Positions 22,692 through 30,096 of a DNA stretch of 34,529 bases are shown one piece after another (position 1 is the first letter of the stretch; every line of letters begins with the position of its first letter). The stretch comes from a virus, in the IMG/VR virus record IMGVR_UViG_3300029258_000545, positions 1 to 34,529 of that record; one strand, 5' to 3'. The notes under the pieces were generated by a model. The model worked only from the letters and a program-made list of their open reading frames with translations, had not been told where the DNA came from and made no database searches. Both the position numbers and the translations under genes were made by a program.

Positions 22692-23825
22692 TTACCAATC
22701 AAGCGGAGGCAATTTTTCAATAACGTCGCGCTTTAATTCCGTATCGACATGTTGATATATTCGCGTCGTCGTATCGGGCCGGGAATGTCCAAGCAGTTCG
22801 GACGTTGCTTTTAAGTCGGACCCGGCGCGCAAAGCGGCCGTTGCGAACGCATGTCGGAAATCATAAGGACGAAGTCGTCGGGAAATCCCGGCGTTTTTTT
22901 TGGCCGTTTTAAAAGAACTAATAATCGTTTTCACCGGGCGCCCGCGAAATTGGACGATGTATTCGCCGGCGCCGTTTGATTCGTCCAGGGCGCGCCATTT
23001 CCGCAAAAGGTCGGCGAAGTCTTTATGCAGGGGGACGGAACGGGATCGCGGGCCGTTCTTTTTGGCGGACCGGATAAAGATCGATCCGGCGCCGAAATCG
23101 ACGTCGGTCCATTTAAGGGTTAATAATTCGACATGGCCAGGTCGGATTCCGGTATAATACGAGATCACAAGGGCGCGCAATAGATGGGGCGGGGCTTGTT
23201 TTAAAAGCCGGCGGGTTTCGTCCGCGGTCGGGGGCGCGATAATTTCGTCGTCGCGTTTCGGTTTCTGATATCCGGCCGCGGGATTATGGGTCAAGTATTT
23301 GTTGGCGACCGACCAATTAAGGACCGCTTGAATGTCGCACAATTCACGATGAACGGTCGACCGTTTGATATATGCCGGCGCGCCGTCGGGTCCGGTTATA
23401 GGCTTTTTCTTCCGCAGGGTCCCGCCGGGACCGTGACATATCGTTGTTGTCTTTTGGGTTTTTAATCTTTTGGCGACGTATTGGTCGAATCGCCGCGGGT
23501 TTAATTTGATTGCCGGCGTTTGTCCTAATTCTGGAAGAATGACATTCGCCATTTTTATTTTTAAATAGGCCATGGTTGATTGTTCGATAATACCGACCCG
23601 CGATTCTAAATAAGCATTGACCAATTCAAAAAAAAGCGGCGAACTGTTTTTCGGGGTCCGTCGTTTCCAAGGTCTATTGTCTAATTCCTTATCGCGCTCG
23701 CGGGCTTTTTTTTCGCCGTCGATACCACGGCCGAAATATTCGCGGGTCCGTTCCGGGGCGTCTTTTATGGTCCCCTTTCGATATTGGACGATCCATCGGC
23801 CGTCTTTTAATTTATGAAAAGACAT
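22692..23825 (-). CDS. int: tyrosine-type integrase
   Basis: Protein of 377 aa. Catalytic residues by eye: Arg228 (TGIRPGHVELL), Lys255/256 (RSAKKNG), Arg324 in YDFRH, His347 (LLGHSRPDTTT) and nucleophile Tyr357 (RIYQHV). The usual HxxR histidine is Tyr321, a variation seen in some family members. Residues 1-55 resemble an arm-binding domain (DGRWIVQYRKG), 60-180 the core-binding domain. No clear ribosome site precedes the ATG, so translation may be weak. It likely acts on the tRNA-Ala core 1 kb away. It lies downstream of the repressor in the same direction, so they are probably co-transcribed. Confidence 0.93.
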   Translation of the reverse strand: MSFHKLKDGRWIVQYRKGTIKDAPERTREYFGRGIDGEKKARERDKELDNRPWKRRTPKNSSPLFFELVNAYLESRVGIIEQSTMAYLKIKMANVILPELGQTPAIKLNPRRFDQYVAKRLKTQKTTTICHGPGGTLRKKKPITGPDGAPAYIKRSTVHRELCDIQAVLNWSVANKYLTHNPAAGYQKPKRDDEIIAPPTADETRRLLKQAPPHLLRALVISYYTGIRPGHVELLTLKWTDVDFGAGSIFIRSAKKNGPRSRSVPLHKDFADLLRKWRALDESNGAGEYIVQFRGRPVKTIISSFKTAKKNAGISRRLRPYDFRHAFATAALRAGSDLKATSELLGHSRPDTTTRIYQHVDTELKRDVIEKLPPLDW

Positions 23826-23857
23826 AATAATTATTTGTAATAAATTATAATATTTGA

Positions 23858-24274
23858 TTATTTCGTTGATTTATAGTCGTCAAGCGAAATAACACGGCGG
23901 TCTTTTTTGCGACGTTCAGTTACGCCGTCCCATTTCTCATTTACCCCTGGTAAAAGTTTGTCGATGCTTTTCATAACCTTGTTCAATTCCCGATCGTTCA
24001 TTTTTTCAACCAAGGCACAATATTCCTTGATGAGTTTTGACCTTTCACTTTTCTTTATAAAATCAGTGATGTTTTCAAAGCCTAAAAAAACAACCGATTT
24101 ATTCAGAAGATCATAACTGCCCGGTCTTTTCCCGTTTAACACGTCGCCTATATGCCCGGCCGATATTCCAATATGTTTTGCGATATCTGATTTTGTCAAA
24201 CCTTGTTCTTTTCGAGCTTTGTTAATTTCAGCGGCCAAAGCAAACCTGTCTGGCATCCCGTCAATATTAAACAT
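23858..24274 (-). CDS. CI-like repressor (XRE family)
   Basis: Protein of 138 aa. Residues 12-55 contain an XRE helix-turn-helix (EQGLTKSDIAKHIGISAGHI). There is no LexA-like peptidase domain; the C-terminus is helical and charged. Such short repressors usually need another signal for induction (antirepressor or anti-CI) rather than RecA cleavage. GGGGGG lies just before the start. Transcribed leftward from a near-consensus promoter at 24309-24337, with integrase behind it. Confidence 0.8.
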   Translation of the reverse strand: MFNIDGMPDRFALAAEINKARKEQGLTKSDIAKHIGISAGHIGDVLNGKRPGSYDLLNKSVVFLGFENITDFIKKSERSKLIKEYCALVEKMNDRELNKVMKSIDKLLPGVNEKWDGVTERRKKDRRVISLDDYKSTK

Positions 24275-24308
24275 AAATACCCCCCTTAAATGAGTTCAAT
24301 TAAGGCGC

Positions 24309-24337
24309 ATTATATTCGAATAAAACGAACAAGTCAA
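24309..24337 (-). promoter_or_regulatory. leftward repressor promoter
   Basis: On the minus strand, -35 TTGACT (24337-24332) and -10 TATAAT (24314-24309) with a 17-base spacer, close to the sigma70 consensus. The palindrome TATTCGAATA lies between the elements, a possible operator. It reads towards the repressor. Confidence 0.75.
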
Positions 24338-24356
24338 TAAAATTAATATATCCCGA

Positions 24357-24369
24357 TTTTACCGTAAAA
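24357..24369. promoter_or_regulatory. small inverted repeat, possible operator
   Basis: TTTTAC and GTAAAA are separated by one C, just upstream of the rightward -35 box. It shares the CGTA core with the larger inverted repeat at 24389-24409, so it may be a second repressor or Cro site. Confidence 0.4.
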
Positions 24370-24374
24370 AGTAC

Positions 24375-24402
24375 TTGACATTTCGTTATTATCGTATATA
24401 TT
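24375..24402 (+). promoter_or_regulatory. rightward early promoter (PR-like)
   Basis: -35 TTGACA (24375-24380) and -10 TATATT (24397-24402) with a 16-base spacer. It reads into the Cro-like gene at 24431. A perfect inverted repeat covers the -10 region. Confidence 0.7.
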
Positions 24403-24409
24403 ACGATAA
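24389..24409. promoter_or_regulatory. operator: perfect inverted repeat over the rightward -10
   Basis: TTATCGTA (24389-24396) and TACGATAA (24402-24409) are perfect inverted arms around TATAT. Occupation would block the rightward promoter, as expected for a CI/Cro operator. Confidence 0.7.
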
Positions 24410-24430
24410 AATCGAAAAAGGGGGCAAATT

Positions 24431-24640
24431 ATGAAGGAACGATTTAAAAGGTATGTGGTCGCGAGGCGCTTAAATGTCAGCAATGGTCACCTATCGGACA
24501 TCTTGAACGGCAAGGTGGAAATGGGAAAGCGAACCGCGAAGGAAATCGGAAGGCTTATCGGCCAACCATGGAACAAGGTTATTGCCATGGAGCCGGATAC
24601 GGTCGAAGCGGAATTAATTCGCGCGGCCGGGGGCGAATAG
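24431..24640 (+). CDS. Cro-like regulator (XRE family)
   Basis: Protein of 69 aa, mostly one XRE helix-turn-helix (RRLNVSNGHLSDILNGKVEM followed by GKRTAKEIGRLIG). It is the first gene of the rightward early operon, divergent from the repressor, the standard Cro position. AAAGGGGGC ribosome site. Its last base overlaps the GTG start of the next gene. It shares SxGHxxDxLNGK with the repressor, so the two probably read related operators. Confidence 0.82.
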   Translation: MKERFKRYVVARRLNVSNGHLSDILNGKVEMGKRTAKEIGRLIGQPWNKVIAMEPDTVEAELIRAAGGE

Positions 24641-24843
24641 TGGGCTTAAAAAAGATCAAGCCGGCCGATCTCCTTCTTGTTGAAATTCGCCGAATGTATC
24701 GCGAATTAGGGGTCGCGATCGCCGAATACGAATCGCAAACAACGAAGGTCGACCAGGGCCGGGAAAATAAAGGGGTCTTTTTAAGGGACCCGACAACCGG
24801 CGAAAAGATTATCGTAAAAACAAATGGACGCGGGTCCGCATAA
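24640..24843 (+). CDS. small hypothetical protein, GTG start
   Basis: Protein of 67 aa starting at GTG 24640, one-base overlap with the Cro-like stop, GGGGGC upstream. N-terminal helix (ADLLLVEIRRMYRELGVAIA), basic C-terminus (DPTTGEKIIVKTNGRGSA). Its stop lies in the loop of a strong terminator. Position between cro and the first early terminator makes an antitermination or regulatory role conceivable, but no family is recognised. Confidence 0.6.
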   Translation: MGLKKIKPADLLLVEIRRMYRELGVAIAEYESQTTKVDQGRENKGVFLRDPTTGEKIIVKTNGRGSA

Positions 24844-24862
24844 AGCGGAGTCGCGTTTTTTT
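24828..24862 (+). terminator. early-operon terminator 1 (tR1-like)
   Basis: ACGCGGGTCCGC (24828-24839) and GCGGAGTCGCGT (24845-24856) form a 12-position stem with a small internal mismatch and the loop ATAAA, followed directly by Ts to 24862. It overlaps the end of the 67-aa gene. Its position two genes after PR resembles tR1 of lambda. Confidence 0.8.
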
Positions 24863-24893
24863 ATCAATCTATCAAGGAAAGGGGGCCGGGGAA

Positions 24894-25070
24894 ATGAAGG
24901 TCGTTTGTGCATGGTGTAAAGACGTCATGCGGCCGGGACCGGCGGACCCGGTTTCGCATGGGATATGCGAAGAATGCCGGAATAAAATTCTAAAGGAAAG
25001 GGGGACCGATGGAAATAAAACATGCGGCGAAAGTAATCGGCCGGGCATGGATCGACAATGGAAAGATTAA
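24894..25070 (+). CDS. small zinc-ribbon protein
   Basis: Protein of 58 aa. CAWC (residues 5-8) and CEEC (25-28) form a four-cysteine zinc-binding pair, with an extra cysteine at 44. Strong GGGGGCCGGGG leader. Small proteins of this type are common in phage early regions; they may bind RNA polymerase or nucleic acid, but nothing specific is visible. Its 3' part overlaps the next gene in another frame by 62 bases. Confidence 0.65.
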   Translation: MKVVCAWCKDVMRPGPADPVSHGICEECRNKILKERGTDGNKTCGESNRPGMDRQWKD

Positions 25071-25188
25071 CGGATATCGGCCGATATATTCAAGGCGCGA
25101 GATCAAGCGCGGGAAGCATAAGGGCCGGGTCGAAGTTACGGTCCGCAACGGCGCCGGGTTTCGCAAGTTGATAATCGATAACCCATAA
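25009..25188 (+). CDS. small basic hypothetical protein
   Basis: Protein of 59 aa with a strong AAAGGGGG ribosome site, starting inside the zinc-ribbon gene in the +1 frame. The product is basic and beta-rich (YRPIYSRREIKRGKHKGRVE). The long overlap of two small genes each with a good ribosome site is unusual; one may be expressed more than the other. No family recognised. Confidence 0.55.
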   Translation: MEIKHAAKVIGRAWIDNGKINGYRPIYSRREIKRGKHKGRVEVTVRNGAGFRKLIIDNP

Positions 25189-25205
25189 ATCGAAAGGGGG
25201 ACACA

Positions 25206-26321
25206 ATGAAAAACGGAATAAGCTTAATGGACCTTGCCGCCGAATTGACGCGGCAACAAGACACGCGCCGCGATTTTATCGCGGACACAAGGACAACGCC
25301 AGTTATGGTTAAGGAACGGGAAGAAACGGTCGAAATTCCGACCGCGCTTGAAATGCAGATCGGCGACGACAAACATACAATCCGGCCGCATGCGTTACGG
25401 CAGATTGGCGAACGGTTGAAAATTCCGGCAAAGTATGTTGACCGATTGGCGGCGGATCATCCCGACATGTTGGCGTATAATATCAACGCGCTTTTTTCAA
25501 GGGAACCGGAATCAAGAATGATTCGAACTTTAGACGGAAATGTCCGCGCTTTTCTATCTGACAAATATAGACCGCTAGACAATTTCGATTTGGCAAATGC
25601 AACATTGCCGCATCTTGCAACGGCGGGCGCGGAAATTCAATCTTGTAATATCACAGAAAGCAAACTTTACATTAAAGCGATCCGGGCGGACCTAAAAGCG
25701 GAATTGCCGCCGCCGCCGGGGGTTGAAATGGGGACCGGACATAATTTCTTTGTCGAAACGGTCCAGGCCGGTTTGACGATCAGTAATTCGGAAATCGGGG
25801 TCGGACGATTGGCAATACAACCGGGCATTTTTACCGAACGATGTTCCAATTTGGCGACGTTTACAAGCACAAGCTTTTTCAAGGTCCATTTGGGGCGCAA
25901 GATCGGCGGTCAAGACGAATCGGTATTATGGGAAGTCCTTTCAGATAAAACGAAGGAATTATCCGACGCGGCGATTTGGGGACAAGTCAACGATCTGACA
26001 ACCGCCGCAATGGACGGGACATTATTTAAAAAGATTTGCGACGACCTGATAAAAGCAAGGACCGACGTCATAACGAAAGACGTCCCGGACATGATCGAAT
26101 TAACACAAAACAAATTCGGTTTCACAAAGGAAGAAACCGGGGGCATCCTTGCCGAACTTATCCAGGGCGGCGATTTGTCGCGGTATGGGTTGCATGCGGC
26201 GGTTACGCGGCATTCTCAAAATATTGATGATTACGACCGGGCGTCCGAACTGGAAGCGATCGGCGGCAAGGTTATTGAATTGAAACCGACGGAATGGGCG
26301 GAGATTGCGAAGGCGGCATAA
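25206..26321 (+). CDS. DUF932 family protein
   Basis: Protein of 371 aa. Blocks typical of DUF932 phage/plasmid proteins: IRPHALRQIGERLKIPAKY (72-90), RAFLSDKYRPLDNFDL (about 118-133), FFVETVQAGLTISNSEIGVG and SRYGLHAAVTRHSQ near the C-terminus. The family is common in mobile elements; its molecular function is not established. It is the last gene before the second early terminator. GGGGG ribosome site. Confidence 0.85.
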   Translation: MKNGISLMDLAAELTRQQDTRRDFIADTRTTPVMVKEREETVEIPTALEMQIGDDKHTIRPHALRQIGERLKIPAKYVDRLAADHPDMLAYNINALFSREPESRMIRTLDGNVRAFLSDKYRPLDNFDLANATLPHLATAGAEIQSCNITESKLYIKAIRADLKAELPPPPGVEMGTGHNFFVETVQAGLTISNSEIGVGRLAIQPGIFTERCSNLATFTSTSFFKVHLGRKIGGQDESVLWEVLSDKTKELSDAAIWGQVNDLTTAAMDGTLFKKICDDLIKARTDVITKDVPDMIELTQNKFGFTKEETGGILAELIQGGDLSRYGLHAAVTRHSQNIDDYDRASELEAIGGKVIELKPTEWAEIAKAA

Positions 26322-26376
26322 TTGACGATTGAGATTTCCGCCGGTCCGATCAACCGCGCGGGAATGATAAAAGGGG

Positions 26377-26418
26377 CGGGGCATTATGGGGCCATAAACC
26401 TATGATGTCCCGTTTTTT
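26377..26418 (+). terminator. early-operon terminator 2
   Basis: CGGGGCATTATGGG (26377-26390) pairs with CCTATGATGTCCCG (26399-26412) over 14 positions including three G-U pairs, loop GCCATAAA, then six Ts. It stands between the DUF932 gene and the nuclease/recombination genes. Confidence 0.85.
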
Positions 26419-26446
26419 ATTAATTCATTAAATGACGGGGGTTGAA

Positions 26447-26932
26447 ATGGGGAAAATAGGGGAACAGTTAATCAAGGAATCACGATCGCTTTTCGTTGGC
26501 GCGTTGCGTTATTACCAGAACGATTTAAACGCCGCATATTTGAAAGCGGAAAACGCGCTTGACGTTGGCATCAAGCTTTCATTCGTCCCGGACCAAGAGG
26601 GCATTAAACCGGAATTGACAATCAATTTTGTTGCGGAACGGAAAAAACAGAAATTCACCGGGCGCCCGATAGACGAAGATCAATTGTCTTTATTCGTCGA
26701 AGGAAGGGCCGACAAGGGGCCGGCAAGGACGCCGGCGGATCGCCGGGGGCCGGTCGGAAACCCGGCGTTTTATCTTTACGGCGGGATTGGAAGCAAGATC
26801 AAGGCGCGGCGCCATATGCGGGACGGTAAAAAAACGGCTTGCGGGGTTGACATCAAGGGCATTGTCGACGTTGCGCTTAAGTGGGAACGCGTTACATGTC
26901 CAGATTGTTTGTCTTTAAAATTAGCGGGGTAA
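26447..26932 (+). CDS. hypothetical protein with C-terminal zinc-finger-like motif
   Basis: Protein of 161 aa. ATG 26447 has GGGGG 6 bases upstream; the in-frame ATG at 26432 has no ribosome site. N-terminal half is helical then beta (ALDVGIKLSFVPDQEGIKPE). The C-terminal half holds RRHMRDGKKTACG and TCPDC, a His/Cys set that could bind zinc. It is the first gene after terminator 2 and near recombination genes. No family recognised. Confidence 0.65.
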   Translation: MGKIGEQLIKESRSLFVGALRYYQNDLNAAYLKAENALDVGIKLSFVPDQEGIKPELTINFVAERKKQKFTGRPIDEDQLSLFVEGRADKGPARTPADRRGPVGNPAFYLYGGIGSKIKARRHMRDGKKTACGVDIKGIVDVALKWERVTCPDCLSLKLAG

Positions 26933-26936
26933 TACA

Positions 26937-27497
26937 ATGAAATATTTATCCGTAACGACGGTCTTGAATCCGTTTATTGATTTTTCAATGGTTCGCCCGG
27001 ACGTCTTGACCGCGGCGTCGGATCGCGGGACGAAGGTTCACCATATTTGCTTGAAAGTTTACGCGGCCGGCATTCCGGCGTTGTCGATCCCGGAAGATTG
27101 CAAGCCATATGTTGAAAGCTTTAAGCAATGGTTCGACGAATGGGTCGACGTCGTCGCGGGCATTGAAGCGGAATTTATCGACAAAACGTTCGGGATCGTC
27201 GGGCATATTGATCTTATTTGCCGCTTGATCGACGGACGCATCGTAATTGTTGATCTAAAAACGCCGGCCGTTGAATCGCCGACCTGGAAGGCGCAATTGG
27301 CCGCGTATCGATATTTAGTCAATCTGTATTACGAAAAGAACAGACTAACTTATCGTATTTCGGCGGCAAACGGTTGCATGTCGTTACGGTTGAAACGGAA
27401 CGGCCGGCCGGCGGCGGCGACGCCTTATCAATATTCAAACGATGATTTCGCCGCGTTCATGTCGGCATTAAACGCGTATCGATATTTTAAATCATAA
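26937..27497 (+). CDS. PD-(D/E)XK nuclease, RecB/Cas4-like
   Basis: Protein of 186 aa. Motifs of the RecB-like nuclease fold: GTKVHHI with His35/36, GHIDLICR with Asp92, IVIVDLKTP with Asp106 and Lys108, and WKAQLAAYRY with Gln120. It is probably the exonuclease of a phage recombination module, resecting DNA for the annealing protein downstream, in the manner of Exo/Bet. Four bases after the preceding gene. Confidence 0.82.
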   Translation: MKYLSVTTVLNPFIDFSMVRPDVLTAASDRGTKVHHICLKVYAAGIPALSIPEDCKPYVESFKQWFDEWVDVVAGIEAEFIDKTFGIVGHIDLICRLIDGRIVIVDLKTPAVESPTWKAQLAAYRYLVNLYYEKNRLTYRISAANGCMSLRLKRNGRPAAATPYQYSNDDFAAFMSALNAYRYFKS

Positions 27498-27510
27498 AAG
27501 GGGAAACGCC

Positions 27511-27702
27511 ATGAACAAGGCAAGGCGCAAAGCGTTAGAAGAAATCTATAACCAATTAGAGATATTGGCCGGGGAAGAACAAGAAGCCTTTGACAACATG
27601 CCGGAATCTTTGCAGGGGTCCGAACGCGGTCAACGGATGGAAGAATATATTGACAATATAGAAACGGCAAAAGGCGAAATCGAAAACATTATTTTTAATT
27701 GA
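27511..27702 (+). CDS. small coiled-coil phage protein
   Basis: Protein of 63 aa, entirely helical and acidic (ALEEIYNQLEILAGEEQEAF, NMPESLQGSERGQRM, EYIDNIETAKGEIENIIF). Small proteins with the pattern AFDNMPESLQ.SERG are familiar in phage recombination regions, function unknown. AAAAGGGG upstream. Confidence 0.65.
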   Translation: MNKARRKALEEIYNQLEILAGEEQEAFDNMPESLQGSERGQRMEEYIDNIETAKGEIENIIFN

Positions 27703-27713
27703 AGGGGGGCAGT

Positions 27714-28466
27714 ATGTCTTTAAATTTAGATTTCACGGAAAAGGGACCCGGCGAAGAAATGGACGCTTTTAATTTGGACGCCGAGGAAAAGACGCCGGAA
27801 CCGATCGAAGATCAACCGCCGGTCAAGCGCGAATACGATCTTGACGCGATCAAGACGCTTTTCGCGTCATATGATCCAAGGTTTGAAAGTATTAAAGCGG
27901 TCGCGGTCGCGTTGGAAGTAAAGGACGACGACACCGCGGCGACCGCAACGGAAATGATCGGCCAGGGATCGAAATTAATCAAAGCATTGGACGCAAAACG
28001 GAAGGAAATCATAAAGGACCCGGACGCATATGTCCGGGGTGTTAATTCGATCGTTCGGCAAGTCAAGCAAAAGGTCGAAGGCATCGTCAAGATGCTTAAA
28101 AATCAAAAGTTGGGGCCGTATCATTACAAAAAGGAAATGGATCGGCGCAAGGAAGAAAAGAAGGCGAAGGACACGGCCGCGGCAATGCAAAAGGAGATAG
28201 ACAAGGCCGCAGAAAAAGCCGGCGTCGAAACGGTAAATATGCCCGATCCGGTTATCCCGAAAAAAACCGAACCAATTCGGACGGACGTCGGGACGTCGTC
28301 AACCCGTATGGTTTGGGATTTTGAAATATCCGAACCCGAAAAGGTCCCGGACGATTACAGGGTCATTGACGAAAAGAAAATCAAAAGGGCGATTGACGCG
28401 GGCATTCGCGATATTCCGGGGGTCCATATTTACGAACGGCCGCAAGTCAGCGTTAGAACAAATTAA
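27714..28466 (+). CDS. recombination-associated phage protein
   Basis: Protein of 250 aa; ATG 27714 preferred (GGGGGG upstream) over TTG 27699. N-terminal acidic segment, then a helical coiled-coil middle (about 85-170, GSKLIKALDAKRKEIIKDPD and KKEMDRRKEEKKAKDTAAAM), and a C-terminal block YRVIDEKKIKRAIDAGIRDI / PGVHIYERP seen in phage proteins that travel with annealing proteins and exonucleases. Likely an accessory of recombination; enzymatic motifs are absent. Confidence 0.65.
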   Translation: MSLNLDFTEKGPGEEMDAFNLDAEEKTPEPIEDQPPVKREYDLDAIKTLFASYDPRFESIKAVAVALEVKDDDTAATATEMIGQGSKLIKALDAKRKEIIKDPDAYVRGVNSIVRQVKQKVEGIVKMLKNQKLGPYHYKKEMDRRKEEKKAKDTAAAMQKEIDKAAEKAGVETVNMPDPVIPKKTEPIRTDVGTSSTRMVWDFEISEPEKVPDDYRVIDEKKIKRAIDAGIRDIPGVHIYERPQVSVRTN

Positions 28467-28471
28467 CCATT

Positions 28472-28550
28472 GGGAAGGCGGCCGCAATCTTCATTGAGAT
28501 ACGGGGAAACGTTCTATCTTTTTAATTTTGTGGGGCGCCGTCGCCTTCCC
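28472..28550 (+). promoter_or_regulatory. long-range inverted repeat in the annealing-protein leader
   Basis: GGGAAGGCG (28472-28480) and CGCCTTCCC (28542-28550) are perfect inverted arms 61 bases apart in the 108-bp leader of the next gene. The mRNA leader could fold here, leaving the ribosome site (28564-28570) just outside the stem. Function unknown. Confidence 0.45.
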
Positions 28551-28574
28551 GACGATTTTCGAAAGGGGGACATT

Positions 28575-30074
28575 ATGAACGATAAAGCATTAGTCGAGTT
28601 TGAAGGCGTTGGAAACAGTATTCAAGAAATAATCGAAGCATGTTTGCCGACGACAATGGGGACCGCGAAAGACGTTGTCGCATCGTTGCACCTTGCGGCC
28701 GGCGTTATCAAGATGCGGCAAATATTAGACAACCCGCAAATCAAAGAAATGATCGAAGCGTTAAAGGATTCGCCGTTAGGTTTTATTACCGATCGAAGTC
28801 CGGCGGCGATTGAAAACGCAAACAGGAAACAGAAAACACTTAAACCTTATACTTGGAATGAAATTCGCGAATGCGTCGCGGAAGCGTTGTTAAAGGGTTA
28901 TCGCATTACTAACAATGAAATGAATATTTTGGCGGGCCGATTCTATGCCGCGAAGGACGGTAAATATCGACGCATTATAGAATGGCCGGGAATTACCGAT
29001 TTTGAATTCCGTAACAGCGCGCCGGCATATACGACCGAAGACCGGATCGGGTATCAAGGGCGAAAGGATACGGTTCAAGTCGCCGATGTCGAAGTCGGGG
29101 CGACCTGGAAGCAAGACGGGGAACGTCGAACGATTGGGCGAATTGCCGGAATGGAAAAAACGGCAAGCGATAGTCAAGTTTTCCGCATTCGCGCGCATGG
29201 GGGCGACGACGACGCGGTCGTCGGGAAGGCTTTGTCTAAATTATTTTCGCGCGTCTTGATGCGGATTAGCGGTCAAATTATGCCGGAGTGTACCGACATT
29301 GACCTGGACGGATCGCCGGAATCAAGTTCAGATATTATAGACGTTGAACAGGCATCCGGCGCGGGAAACATGGAAATCGAAAACGCAATCGCGGATTTTG
29401 ACGATAAAAGGGCCGCGTTGGGTTTAGACGCCGACAAAATGGCCGAATTCGTTTCCCTTGCCGCGGCACAAAATCATATCACAGACGCCGAAGTAATGGT
29501 CGAAGCGTTGAAAGACTTTGACGGATTTATTTCGGCATTCAAAAAAACCTATCCCGAAGCGGACCCGAAAGACGAAACCGGGAACGCGCCGGCGGAAGGG
29601 TCCGAAATATGGGGCGCGTTTGTAAAGCGTTGGAAGAATTTAGCGCCTAGAAATTTCCGGGCCTTTTATGATTCGCAAAAAGACAAGTTCGAAACGGCGC
29701 CGGAATGGGTCAAGCAGGAAACGCGGGAAAAATGGGCGCGTCAATTCAAGGGCGAGATATGCCCGATTGACGAAAAAGACCAAAGCGAGGCGTCAAATTC
29801 AAGCGACGACGACGAAACCATAGGCAAGGGCGCGACGGAAGATAATGTCGAGGGCAATCGGACAGGGAAAGACGGGAACGTCGATCCTGGGGCAAATACG
29901 GACGACGAAGAATTAAAGGCGTTAATGGAAACGGAAGAATGGCAAGTGATGATCGAATTAAAAGAAAAATATCCGTCAATATTTAAAAAGATTGCCGGGT
30001 CCGAAGTCCCGAAAACTTTAAAGCGCGTAAATGAAATCATAGACCAAGTAAACGCAAAATTCACCGTTTTATAG
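28575..30074 (+). CDS. probable single-strand annealing protein (RecT-like)
   Basis: Protein of 499 aa, ATG 28575 with AAAGGGGG. Residues about 95-235 (WNEIRECVAEALLKGYRITN, NILAGRFYAAKDGKYRRIIE, then the GGDDDAVVGKALSKLFSRVL block) resemble a RecT/Redbeta-like family in which a GRFY or YVT block precedes a prediction of beta strands. The C-terminal 240 residues are acidic, with a DDD/E-rich linker (about 415-460), possibly for protein contacts. With the exonuclease upstream it would form a phage recombination pair. RecT membership is inferred from motif and context, not certain. Confidence 0.6.
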   Translation: MNDKALVEFEGVGNSIQEIIEACLPTTMGTAKDVVASLHLAAGVIKMRQILDNPQIKEMIEALKDSPLGFITDRSPAAIENANRKQKTLKPYTWNEIRECVAEALLKGYRITNNEMNILAGRFYAAKDGKYRRIIEWPGITDFEFRNSAPAYTTEDRIGYQGRKDTVQVADVEVGATWKQDGERRTIGRIAGMEKTASDSQVFRIRAHGGDDDAVVGKALSKLFSRVLMRISGQIMPECTDIDLDGSPESSSDIIDVEQASGAGNMEIENAIADFDDKRAALGLDADKMAEFVSLAAAQNHITDAEVMVEALKDFDGFISAFKKTYPEADPKDETGNAPAEGSEIWGAFVKRWKNLAPRNFRAFYDSQKDKFETAPEWVKQETREKWARQFKGEICPIDEKDQSEASNSSDDDETIGKGATEDNVEGNRTGKDGNVDPGANTDDEELKALMETEEWQVMIELKEKYPSIFKKIAGSEVPKTLKRVNEIIDQVNAKFTVL

Positions 30075-30096
30075 GGGGGGGCAAGCGGGGTCATAA

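Noticed and set aside
23858-24640. Toxin-antitoxin pair
   Set aside because: The two XRE proteins are divergent across promoter/operator elements beside an integrase, as expected for a CI/Cro switch; neither looks like a toxin.
28470-28574. N-terminal extension of the annealing protein from TTG 28470
   Set aside because: The extension is low-complexity read-through of a structured leader; ATG 28575 has a strong ribosome site.
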